Part shown: one piece after another, positions 26,001-38,100 of the stretch
How the letters are laid out: each line of letters begins with the position of its first letter
How positions within the stretch are numbered: position 1 is the stretch's first letter
DNA from: Vigna angularis
Lineage: Eukaryota; Streptophyta; Magnoliopsida; Fabales; Fabaceae
Direction: 5' to 3'
NCBI RefSeq assembly: GCF_016808095.1
Contig: NC_068970.1
Location: 12,878,501 to 12,942,500 of the forward strand
DNA length: 64,000 nt
Translations under genes and position numbers: made by a program
The notes under the pieces: generated by a model
The model's input: only the letters and a program-made list of their open reading frames with translations
The model's database searches: none
Told to the model about the DNA's origin: nothing

Positions 26001-29000
26001 CGTATAAAAAATCCTCCAAAAAATATTCTCTTCAACCCAAATCGCAATGCATTTAAGTAGGCTATCTACAAAGAAGAGACAAAAAGAACACAATTCGTGA
26101 GCTAAACGATGGAAGAACAGATATATCCTGATAATGCCAGAAAGCATGATCTAGAACTAGTGTCATGCATCATCCTCGTTATTAGATATGTGAGTGTCCC
26201 TATTCATGTCTTTTCTCGTAGCATGTGGATCAAAAGAACATTTTTCTAGAAAATATTTCTAATGAAAAGAACATATTTCAAAATCAGCAAGCTGTCATTT
26301 AAAATTTAACCAAATTAGAGATCTGCGGTTTCTGAAAAAATTAATGAAATCTGTTAAGATAAAATGAATAGCTATTTCACAACAAAATATAAATGTTTTA
26401 AGCACTTTTATGGAGAAATTCTGTCAAAGATACATGTTTTCATTATTTAAATTGATATTTAACAATATTCAATTAAGAATACACGGAATTGCATATTATC
26501 TGTGCGTCTAATATTTCCAAAAGGTACTCAAGAGTAGAAAATAACACAGTTACAAACATGAATAAGCTGAATGAAACAGTAAAAACATGAGCCCAAATGT
26601 ATCACAAATTGCATGCACTTTTCCAGCTTGATTTATTGCTGTTAAAAAGATAAAATTATTACAACTGTAAGCTCACTTGGGCAATATTGTATGATATCAT
26701 TCGCAAAAGAGAGAGTGATATATCTTCAGGTCTGTAATCTTCAAGCCCCTTTTTTTCGGAGGTAGCCTTGCCAAAACTTGAAGCAATGGTAGAAGCTGAT
26801 AGGCCGATCTAGGGTAATTTAATAACAGTAAATACTGAGTTGTCATTGATAAAAAAAGAATATCAAATGACTCATATCAATACAATCCAGAAGTTAAGTA
26901 AATTTAGACCATTTTTTCTTTTACATGGATAAATATCATGTGGCAATGATCAATTGAAAAATATACCTTAGCATAGTCCATGCCACCATAAATGTCCCCA
27001 ACAAGCATGTCAGTATTTCTATTATCTCCTTTCTGACTCAGCTCAAGTAATTCATCAAAGCTGGAAGTCATTTTAATAAACCCTTTTGTAATAGTTCAAA
27101 TATAGAAGTTGATAAAGGGTAAAAAACTGGAAAATCATCAGAAAAATGACCTCTCACACTTTGTTAACAGCCTACCCAAGCCCCAATAAGTACCACCACC
27201 AACATTAGTCCCACTGATCCTCTCAAATTTTCCATCCCCATCAACCTGTGTTTAGTCGGATTAAGATAATGGATTACCACCAGTTCGTCTTGATAAAAAA
27301 CACACCAAAGAAATCAGAGTTAAATAAAATGAGGAACTAAACAAATATACCTTGATCATGCTAACACCAGATCCAATATTAACTAGAAGATATGGAAACA
27401 AATCATTAGGGTCAATTTGAACAAACTCTTTCTGGCCCTCCATGTGCGTAAAAGCTTCATGACGAATCGCCTACTAAGAAGTGATACAGCATTTAATTAG
27501 TAATCTTCAATATAAGTAGAGAGAAGGGCAAAAATAGATCTCAAATATAGAAAATAGAGTTGTCAGCTATAGCTATATAAATTAAGTGAAAAGTTAAACT
27601 CTAGTCTTATTTTCCTTGAACTAATTCACCAATAAAACAATGAATCAATGAGTTTGAATAAAATTTAGATAAGGTTTTCCCTCACTCTGGTGGAAGTGAT
27701 AGCATGCCAATCTTGGCAATTGATCGACTTTCTACCTTCTTAGACAAGGGGAAGCACTATAAACTGTCTAAAGAAAGAAATGTAAAAAAGATAACCCTTT
27801 TTCTTTGATTATTTATCAGAATAAATAAGGAGTACCTAGTTGCAGTGGTCTTATCCTTATTATAAGTATCATGCAAGGAAAGGAAATTATGCATATAGAC
27901 TTGACCTGCAAATACATTTCAACTCACAAGATGGTCTTGTCACTATCTGTATTATTTGTTTAAGATCATTCTTAAACAATTACAAGAGAAACAGGTAATT
28001 TAAAGAGTTGGATCCACCTTCAGCAAGAAATTTGCTCCTGCCACAAGACAGCTCATTTCATCTTCTTTGTCGAGAACAAGTCCAAGTCTTTCTTTGAAGA
28101 GGTCAGCAAATTTGTGTGCTCCACCACCAGTAGCCTTTGTCACAAGATGAATCCATTAATGGAGTATTCCAATTGCAATAACACCAAACAAGCACTAATG
28201 AACTACACAATTATAACAACAGCTCCTTTAAAATCAAGTGCTATAAGCAATACCAGAAACAAAAGGAAACATCTTTGATGTTCATCATTATACAAAAGGG
28301 AGGAGGGTGGAGGCTGATTATCATTTTCCCAATAACTACTTTCAAATGTGATAAGCAAAACATAGATTATAGCCGTTGTGCATGCAAGCACAAGCCAAAA
28401 TGAAACAACGAGTGTTTTGGAGATTTACTATATCCCTCCAGCACAAGAAAAAATAGCCCAGCTTCTGAAAATGTAGAAATAGTCAGAGAATCCAAGTTAC
28501 CTTAATTATGGCATTTGATTCAGTTGAGCCATCAGAATAACGAGATTCCCCTCCTGTAAACCAGAAAAAATCAATAATCTTGAATCTATTAAGTTCTGAA
28601 AGCAAATAAACTAACACATAAGACACAACAAAGTTACAGGTAGAGAAGAGACAGATAAAACATAAAAGAAGAAAATTGAATAAGATAGTAATACCACCGA
28701 AGTGAAGCTTTTTTGAAGAAATGAAGTCTAAGCACTCGCTAATCTTCCGAGTCTCAAACTTCACAAAATGAAGCCTTCCACCAAGAATAGGATAGCTTCT
28801 CCTGTTACTGGGAAATCCCAGTCTATTCTTCACATTTCTCATCCTTTTATCATTGGTTGATTGATCTTGGTGTCTTGAAAAGTACACCAATTTTATAAGA
28901 GATCCTGCCCATAAATTTCAATAACCATAAGATCCAGCCATCCTTAAATACTAACAACCTTTTTCTTTGAAATTAACAAGAAATTTAAGAGTCGCACATC

Positions 29001-29644
29001 AGTGGGGGAGAATCTACCACTGCTACGGTTCAATCGTTTTTTCATTATTTGTTTCCCCTCGTAAGAGGATGATACAACACAATGAAAGATTGCAGAGAGC
29101 TGGTTACGTTCAATGTTTTTTTTAAGATATCATAGGTATCCTCCACAGCGGAAACAAGCATCTTTGAACTGGATACAATCATTACAGGTGGCAAAGCTCT
29201 CGCTCCAAAACTTTAGAATTCAAACTTGAAATCATTACAGGTGGCAAAGCTCTCAGGAAACGTTTGAGTTGAGAGAGAAAGTTGAGCATAAATTATAATT
29301 GTTTTACATAATTTACAAAACTGAGTATAAAACATAGTAAGCAGTGGACAAATAAAAGAAAGGCTTAAGCCACCACTATCATCACGCTTCCACCACCATC
29401 TATCACTTCACATCAAATATAACTAAAACGAAAACAAGTTCTAAATAAGGAACGGAAACACGAAATATGAATCTAAACTACCTCCAATGTCAAGAGCGAG
29501 GTACGATATATCATGAGACTGATTGGGTAGCAAAATAGATGGATACTTCTCTTCCACGTTTCCTTGAATTTCTGCTTTGCTGAGATCCAGCAATTGAGGC
29601 CGCGAACTCGACCGGTGCATTGAACTGTTACCTGTGTGCGCCAT
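15390..29644 (-). CDS. PANK2: Pantothenate kinase 2 fused to a DUF89 phosphatase domain
   Basis: Catalyses the first committed step of coenzyme A synthesis (pantothenate to 4'-phosphopantothenate). The C-terminal DUF89 domain belongs to metal-dependent damage-control phosphatases that hydrolyse 4'-phosphopantetheine. 22 exons (minus): 29644-29482, 28904-28695, 28553-28501, 28134-28018, 27470-27351, 27245-27151, 27060-26967, 26808-26677, 26065-25953, 25854-25593, 24826-24618, 24535-24491, 24387-24339, 21815-21733, 20917-20801, 18159-18096, 17887-17741, 17643-17485, 17218-17135, 16450-16256, 16160-16089, 15479-15390. All phases close, giving 890 aa (Arabidopsis PANK2 is about 901). Kinase domain, about residues 48-400: [11 protein letters not shown] phosphate loop, [15 protein letters not shown], Glu168 in [24 protein letters not shown], Arg230 in [16 protein letters not shown]89 domain, about 470-885: DNSGAD at 721-726, [28 protein letters not shown] and [12 protein letters not shown]. 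It ends CKYEPAN. Residue 690 is Cys in RPCRVDDF, where I expect Trp. Introns hold transposon debris. Confidence 0.95.
18721..20165 (+). mobile_element. Decayed Ty1/copia retrotransposon (internal deletion) in PANK2 intron 16
   Basis: Opposite in strand to PANK2. Reading plus, 19330-19470 gives a degraded copia protease-region signature (NTWLID-like, then NHMTK- and [12 protein letters not shown]). After a frame disruption, 19471-19701 gives [15 protein letters not shown] and [19 protein letters not shown], typical of the segment before integrase. A further frame to about 19800 gives [11 protein letters not shown]. Two diverged direct repeats of about 200 bp flank it (18721-18925 and 19966-20165). 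They share TTTCAAGTAAAT, GGTTAGATAT and GATTTCAAATTG, and are probably LTR remnants. Reverse transcriptase and RNase H are absent. Stops and shifts show it is dead. Confidence 0.7.
22975..23018. repeat. (AT)22 microsatellite in PANK2 intron 13
   Basis: An uninterrupted run of 22 AT units followed by an imperfect TA-rich tail, within the 2.5 kb PANK2 intron 13. Confidence 0.95.
23519..24004. mobile_element. Possible non-autonomous hAT-like element in PANK2 intron 13
   Basis: The left end reads AGGGATGTAAAA and the right end, reverse-complemented, reads AGGGGTGAAACGAA, so the ends form a short imperfect inverted repeat. The inside has no coding frame and includes an A+T-rich core with a GAGTCGGACTCGGACCC segment, like plant non-autonomous hAT elements I have seen. 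A target duplication was not confirmed. Confidence 0.35.
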
Positions 29645-30420
29645 CTCTCTCTCGCACACTCTCTCTCAGAGTCTCTAAGTTTGAACGACAACTTCAATGC
29701 TTTTTCTGCTCATGAAACGCAAGGAACTGTCACTAACAGATGACCCATTCTGCTTGACCACGGTAATGTAGTCAACCCCACCAAACCACTACATCCTTAA
29801 CCTCACCAGACCGCTACCTCAATTTCAAGCCACGTGTGGACGCTACACTGGATCAACAAACGTAATTTTCACCCCTTCCCTCTTTCCCGTGAAAATAAAA
29901 TAGTTATTAATTACAAATTACACAACTGAAACCCTTTTTAATTCATACAAGCAAATTTCTCTAATTAGATGGACTGAGAAATATCATTTCAAATTTTGTA
30001 AATGGGAATTTTAGTTTCATACCCCACCATGATAAAATCTTAAGCTTTATTGGCTTCAAATCCAATTACTTATTTTATGTCTTGTGGGAGTTTGATTCTT
30101 TTTCACCACAGGATGAGTAGGAGCTGGATTTGGGGAAAGGTAAAGAACTAAAAGAAAATTGCCATTTTTAATATGTGTTATTCAAGATTTGGCTTCTACA
30201 GGAAGATGTAAATTGAAGTAATTAATAATATTATGTGAAAGGTTTACACAATAAAAATAGTAAAAATAAAATGAATTATTATAACAGTTTAAACTGGTAA
30301 TCAAACAGAAGTTTCTAAAAATAAATTTAGATATACTTATTATATAAACTTATTTAAATAAATTTATTTACACAAGTGAAAAAATATAAAATTTTTAAGA
30401 AATAAATAAAAGATATTAAA

Positions 30421-30999
30421 AATTAGGTTAAAATCACTATATAATTCTCCTGTATTCTCCTATTTGTATTAGAATCTTCGATTAGTTCTTGGTATTTTAA
30501 GTAGTCTCTTTATTTTTGAAAATGTGAAAAAAATTTAGTTTTTCCTATCATAGACGACGTTACTTAATGTTACACGTGGTTTTTATTTTTAATTCTTTTA
30601 ATTTTTAATTTCCTTTTACTTTGTCACATGTCATAAATAGTGTTAAATAGTGTTAGTAACATGAATCTTAAAATTTTATATGACACTTTTTATATATAAA
30701 ATAAAAATACTAAATTAATATTTTTCATATGACATATTTCCTAAGAGTAACCTGTGACACGTTATACTATCTTGTCATACTATATTTGTCGTGATCCTCG
30801 TTTGAAATGTTGTCTAGTTTGTTTTGTGAAAAAAAAAACAAAAAATTAAAAGATTGATACATGACATTGAATTAACATTATGAATAGTAACATAAATTAT
30901 TGTATCACATTTTAAGAATATAAAAATGTCACTATTAAAATGTAAGAACCGAGATCCAAACAAAAATATAAGGATCATCTAATGATTTTAACTTAAAAA
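30421..30999. mobile_element. MITE-like element with imperfect terminal inverted repeats
   Basis: The left end (30421-30456) and the reverse complement of the right end (30963-30999) align as AGGTTAAAATCACTATATAA against AAGTTAAAATCATTAGATGA. The interior contains further inverted pieces around AACATTATGAATAGTAACAT and TAGTGTTAGTAACATGAAT, as expected of a folded non-coding element. No protein is encoded. Confidence 0.5.
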
Positions 31000-32129
31000 T
31001 TATAAAAAAATTTAAAAAATATAAACAAGATTAAAATATTTTATATAAAAAACATAAAATTTATATTATTGTATTATTTTGCATTTGTAATAATTTATTA
31101 ATTAAAATACTAATTTAGTCCCTGCTTTTTTTTTGTCAATTCAATCTTAATATTTTTTTATAAGTCTCAATTGTGGTGAATTTTTTTCTCTAACGTTGTT
31201 AAAATAAACAACGTACATCGTGTGTCATTTTTTTTTATTTTTAAATTTTTAATATTTTTATCATTTTTTAATTATTAAAATGTTCACTACTACGTGACAA
31301 TACATATATAAAAGAATAAATCGTCTTCAAAAACAAAGAAGACAACATTAATTGTGTAAAAATATTACTATGAAAATAACTAATAATATGTTTTTTTTCA
31401 CATAATTAATTATGAAAAGCTTTTACAGTAAAGGTCTAAAATACATGAGCGGAAATATATCCATAATTTTATTACATTGAAATAATATAATTTTAAAATT
31501 ATGTGTAAATTTACTATTTTGATAAATATTAATTAAAAGATTATATATATATATATATAAATAAATAAATAATATTGTAAAAAATAATATTAAAAAACTT
31601 ATGTAACTGTTATTTATTGAAAAGAAAAATTATTTAATTATTTGAAAATAAAAAAGAATTTATACACCTACTTACTTTATTAAATAATAAATTAATTTTT
31701 ATTTACCAGATCAAATTATATAAATAAAAAAAGACAACAAAAGAAATTACCCCTTTATATAATATAGGTTTAATAATATCTAAGTATTTTGGACCAAACT
31801 CTCAAATAGGATATTACTAATTTTTTCAATTGGGTTATTAATTTTGAGAAAGATAATGATATTTGAGAACATTTTTTTAACAATATTTTAATATCATGAT
31901 ATTCTTTTATTAGTTTAAAATGACTCTACAAATAATAACAATAATCATAAATAGTAAAATGAATAAATCACATAATAATACGGTATTAAAATATTGTAAA
32001 AAATATATTATCTATATATATTGTGATGAATTTTAAACCTTTTCAAAGGGAAGGAATTTTTTCATTTTTAAAATTTGTGAATGGAAGGGGAAACACATCA
32101 AAACTCAAAAACCCCGGACCCTTTTCCTT

Positions 32130-32138
32130 AAACCCTAA
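32130..32138 (+). promoter_or_regulatory. telo-box (AAACCCTAA) just upstream of TORMOZ
   Basis: AAACCCTAA lies 27 bases before the TORMOZ start codon. Telo-boxes are known to be enriched near the start sites of plant ribosomal-protein and ribosome-biogenesis genes, which fits the rRNA-processing role of the product. Function here is inferred from motif and position. Confidence 0.55.
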
Positions 32139-32165
32139 CGAATTTTCACCGAATCACGTAGCCGC

Positions 32166-35100
32166 ATGGAATCTCTCAGATTGAAAACCAACTACTGCTG
32201 CGTCCCCGCTCTGCAGCAGTTCTACACCGGTGGCCCCTTTGTTGTCTCATCGGACAACTCCTTCATCGCCTGTGCCTGCGGCGAGTCAATCAAAATCGTC
32301 GACTCCGTCACCGCCGCCATACGCTCCACCCTCGACGCCGACTCTGAGTCCGTCACCGCCTTGGCACTCAGCCCCGACGACCGCATACTATTCTCTTCCA
32401 GCCACAGCCGCCAAATCAGAGTATGGGATTTGTCCACGTTCAAGTGCGTCCGCTCCTGGAAGGTACCGTACCTTATAATTCTTGTTCTCTTCATCACTGT
32501 CTGTTTTGGTGTGATGAATAATGTACTGAGATTGCTAATGTGCGCGTTGGGTTTAGGGTCATGATGGTCCGGTTATGTGCATGACGTGTCATCCTTCCGG
32601 AGGGTTGCTCGCTACCGGTGGAGCTGATAGGAAGGTTCTAGTGTGGGATGTAGATGGTGGTTACTGCACTCATTACTTTAAAGGTCATGGTGGAGTAGTT
32701 TCTTGTGTCATGTTCCATCCCGATCCTGAGAAACAACTTGTGAGTACTGTGCTTAAAGCTTTTTCATTTGATTGCGTTCTGCTAGTGAGCATTGAGATTC
32801 AATGTTTATGAAATCATGTCATCTGATTTCTTCCTAAGTAGATATGCATAAGTTGAGTACTAAACCAAGTTGTTTTATTCGATTATACCTATGGAACAAA
32901 AATTTATAAAATATTTTATAACTGATTCATTATAACTTTATAAGTATGATATCACAATTTACAAAAATGTTTTACAAAAACTAATATAACCTTTTTCTGT
33001 AGTATAACCAGTCCTGGTCAACTGTATCAATAAAAAGCATCTTTGGTGGAATTCAGGACAACTATTGACTCTAAACAATAGCCTACAATTCATAAGCATC
33101 ATCACTAAACATCATCTTTGGCTGTATCATTCTCCTCTATTTCATTACCACCATTCATAAAAGCACAACTTTTATGTTTGATTCACCAACGAGCAACTTT
33201 GCCAATTCTACAAGTTCAACACTATCATCAAGTGGACCATGCTCCACTAATGTTCCACATTGTTCTGTCCTGCTTTTATACAATCATATCCTTCATCTTT
33301 TCTATACACAAAGTTGAAGGTTGCAATGCACATAAATAAAATATTCACCCCTTTTTGCACCCATTTTGTTTATCTTCGAAGGATGAATGAATGAGTATGT
33401 ACTCTACTTCCTCTCACAGTATGAGGAAGAAATGGCTACACCCGAAGCTTTAATTGAAAGCTTTTTGGTGTATCCGGATGTAAACGAGCCATATCTTGAA
33501 AGGAGAAAAAAATCACTGGAAAAGGAATTGGATGCTTTTCAAACACATCTGAGAAATAGGTTAGAAAAAAAAAGAAAAAAATATTGCATACATTTCGGAT
33601 TCATTGTGGAATTATCCAAGAAGTATCAATTTTCGACACGCGTATGTCTATAATCTTTTATTACTTTTGGAGTATTTGGGCTTCATAGGATTACACGGTG
33701 CCAGTGTACATATTCGTGATAGCATGAAGCATTGCTTACTACTGTCTGAACCATATGATGTGCTTGTTTATAATTAGATTGGAATCTTTGACCACTGTTA
33801 TGAGTTACTTATTAATTTAATTGAAGGACTGGGCTTTTTCTCTTGTTTTTTCAATGGATAAGTATAAGGGCACATGTTATGATGTAAAACAACTTGATGG
33901 ATTTGTGTGAATTGAATCTCAAACCAATGTTGTGAACATAGTGATTGTTGATGGTGCTCAAGGGTTGATTAGAATTCCATAACAGAGTGATACAAATGCA
34001 ATTGATTGCTTGCTTGTAGTCCTTTTGATGCAAGTGTGATTTTGTTTATCCTTACCCTGTTCCTCAATTTTAACTATTCCCAACTATTGATTTTACCTTT
34101 TCACTTCATATATTTAACTGATAATGGTGAGATTGGTGCCCCAGCTTTTTTCTGGAAGTGATGACGGTGGTGATAATGCTACAGTAAGGGTTTGGGATGT
34201 TTCCAAAACCAAGAAAAAGAACTGTATTGCTACATTAGATAATCATTGCTCAGCTGTGACTTCTTTGGCAATATCTGAAGATGGCTGGACGCTACTTAGT
34301 TCTGGAAGAGACAAGGTCGGTTCTACAATTCTCTACCCAACTTTTTGTTTTCATGGAGTATGTTAAGTATAGTCCAATAAGGTGACAAATTGATGTGCTG
34401 ATTTTTGGCAGGTTGTAACATTGTGGGATCTTCACGATTATAGCAACAAGAAGACTGTCATTACTAATGAGGCAGTTGAAGCTGTCTGTGTGATTGGTTC
34501 CAGCAGTCCCTTTGCTTCATCTCTGCATTCATATAAGCAAGATGCAAAAAAACGCAGTGGTTCCAAAGCATTCTATTTCATTACAGTTGGTGAACGTGGC
34601 ATTGTACGCATATGGAATTCTAAAGGGTAATATATGAAGATTTTTTCAATCATCAGCGTAAATATTTCTAATATTATGACATTTTGTGCTAGTTGCACCT
34701 GGGCTGGGTTCGTTTAAGCTTTTAAAGAAGTGGCTTTAAAGCTATGCTCTGCCTCTTTAATTTTTTTGTTTTGTTTGTTTTCCTATTGACAGGGCAGGTT
34801 GCATCTTTGAGCAGAAGACTTCAGATGTTACAGCCAGCATTGATGATGATGAATCACGTAGGGGTTTCACTTCTGCTGTTATGCTTCCCTCTGATCAAGG
34901 ATTGCTATGTGTGACTGCGGATCAGCAGTTTCTATTTTACTCTCTGGAATGCACTGAAGAGTTGTTACAATTAAATCTAACCAAAAGACTTGTTGGATAT
35001 AATGAAGAAATTGTGGATATGAAGTTTTTGGGGGATGATGAAAAATTCCTAGCCCTTGCTACAAATCTTGAACAGGTATGAGGATGTGTTTTTATCTAGA

Positions 35101-38100
35101 AATTAGCAAACTGTTGTGAATTAAATATAGTACGACACTTTCATATACATTCTGGTACACACACACACACTGTGAAAAGCTAAATTTTCTTGGCTGCACA
35201 ATGTTATTCTTGTCTAGTTTTCTGGTGTTTGTTCTTGTCGCATTGTCAATGTAATTGTAATTTGTCAGAATATAAGCACTTTTAGAATATTTTTATACAG
35301 AAAATTTGGGGATGAGATTTCGTTTATAGCTATTTTTCATTTTACAATTAATTACATCAACTTTGTAAATAAGTCCATTCTGAAATCTTTAGTTCACAAG
35401 GCGAATGAGTTATAATTGTTTCTAAGATGATTTTCCAATGTTATTTGTGCTTTTAGTGATCTGTGACATGAAAACCTCATTGATTTTTAAATTGTTTTGT
35501 CTTTTGGATGAACATCACATGTTTACACCAGGAAGGATATTCCCACCAAACCCATTGAAAATGATTATACAAACGAGTTAAGACTAAATGGGGTAGTGGA
35601 ATATGAGTTTTATAACCATGATGTTGGGGTGGGTTGAACTTGTGTCTGGACTTAAAAGTAATTTTTCAAGAGTGAATTTGGACGTATTGGTTTGGAGGGG
35701 AGCACCTTGGAAAGGTTTGCTAATTTTTTAAATTGCAAGGTTTCACATTTCCTTTTATTTATATTGGTGTAACTTTGGGTGCTAATCCTCTTCGAGAGGT
35801 TGATTGGAAGCCTATTCTAGGTAATTTCTCTAAGAAATTGGCACCTTGGAAACAGGTCTTGGATCTGTTTACCGGGAGGTTATGCTTAGTCACTTATGTT
35901 TTATTATCTTTATGAATCTTTTTCCCATCCATTTTCAAAATTCCGAGTGGGGTGTGGAAGAAAATTAGAAGATGCAAAGAAAGTTATTGTGGGTGTATTA
36001 AGAAAAATACATTGGGTTACTTGGGAAAAATTATGTAGACGAAAAAATATGGAGGATTTGGAGTGACAGATATAAAACTGTTCAATGAGTCATTGCTAGC
36101 AAATGGATGTGATAATTATTTGAACACTGAGCAGCATTGAGGGTTAGAGTACTAGAATCAAAATATGGTGCTTGGAAGGGTAGTAGTAGGGAGGAGAGAT
36201 GCATAAATGTATCAATATGGTGCAAAGGTATGTAAGGTGTGTGGGGGCAAAACTTACCTTGGTGGTATGATTATACGATGAAATGGAAAATTGCAAATGG
36301 GCGGGTCAGGAGATTTTGGTTAGATAATTGGATGGCAGAAGGTGTCCTTGCGTCATGTTATGCTAGACTTCATGCCAATTTAAAACAACAAAAGGGGGGT
36401 TGTTCTCTGACGAACATTCTGATCACAACTCAATCATGAACATTATTTTCTATACATGGATTTGGGTGAGAGGATATATACCACTTGCTCATTCATATTC
36501 CCAGTAGCAAGCTCAGGTAAAACTATGCTTGAAGGATGCCAGTAACAAATGGTGGACATAAGAGAAAGGAGCATGGCTTCAATTGATGGGGTGGAAGTAG
36601 AAATGAACATCCACATGATTTACCTGGAGTAATTATTTTGGTATGTAAAACAGAAAAAAGGAACTTGCAGGAGCGTAATCAGTTGTACTTATTGATGAAT
36701 ATAGGTGATGGAGATGTATTATTTTGGAGTCTGGTTAAAGTTTATTTATATGCCACAGCATTGTATATGTTAGAATAATTACTTTTACATATCATCATTA
36801 AGGCTAGTCTGCTAGACCAGTAATGAGTCGTACCTAGTTATGTACCTAGAGGTCTAGTGTAGACTCTTGATGTTCCATGTACTCTTGTGTTTTCAATATA
36901 TATAGAAGATAATGAGAGGGATCTTATAAGCCTTCAAGAATATATTTTATCAGTTTTAATCTCAAGTGTATATATATACAGTAACCAGATATTCATTTTT
37001 TATTTACTTTCTGATGAAATGTATGTATTGCTTTTAAGTAAAGGTACCTCAGGTGGTACCATTATTATCGTAGAATATCTTTCTTTATTTTAGCAATGAT
37101 CTTTAATGCACAGACCTACTTGAGCTTTGCAGATTCGGATTTATGACACTGCATCTATGTCATGTTCATATGTCTTATCTGGTCACACTGAAATTGTTCT
37201 ATGCCTTGACACCTGTGTATCAACTTCTGGGAGAACATTCATTGTAACTGGAAGTAAAGACAACAGTGTAAGTATTTTCCCCTTTGATCTCATGATTGTT
37301 GAAAATGCTTTAAATCTTATTTTATGGGAAGAAGTGCTTGAGGTGCTTCAGTAAGTGTTAACAACAGGTGTCCTATTAACTTCATAGTATGCATATGCTT
37401 ATAGTTATGTACTGGGATTAGTAGTTTAAAACAGATGTCTGCTTGTCAAACAGGTTAGGTTGTGGGAGTCAGAAAGTGCAAACTGCATTGGAGTTGGTAT
37501 AGGTCATATGGGAGCTGTTGGAGCCGTCGCCTTTTCCAAAAGAAAGCGAGATTTCTTTGTTAGTGGCAGTAGGTGAGTATTGATGCATTTATTCCTATTT
37601 TGATTCTCAATAGCAAAAACTTGTCTACTTTTTTATTTTTTGCATGTTCCTTCATTTTGGATTCCCTTTCTGGGTTTTTCTTATGTTCAATCTCTTAATT
37701 GCAAAATTAGCTACTATTAAATGGAAGTAACATTGAAGTTGTAACAAGAGAAAAATGACCATGTACTGACAGTGTACAACAAGTTTACACTGACATCCAA
37801 TCACAAATTACCATGTATGATAAGTTTGTTGACTTTTTCTATGACTACCTTAGTAGTTAACATTCAGATTTTATTTGTAAATGATATGATTCTATGATTT
37901 TGCATAATATTTCCAATTCAAATCTCACGCATGATTGTGATATAGCAAAATCACACCTATAATCAAACAAAATCGTGAATTCGTGTGGATCGCTGTATTT
38001 TCTGTGTTGTCCACTGCATTCAAATCTCACGCATGATTGTGATATAGCAAAATCACACCTATAATCAAACAAAATCGTGAATTCGTGTGGATCGCTGTAT

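Larger units (their letters stand above)
29645..32165. other. Divergent intergenic spacer between PANK2 and TORMOZ
   Basis: About 2.5 kb separates the two start codons, so both promoters lie here. The outer 150-200 bases on each side are less A+T-rich and probably hold the leaders. The centre is very A+T-rich and includes a MITE-like element (30421-30999) and a second fragment of similar style near 31100-31250. No gene was seen. Confidence 0.6.
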
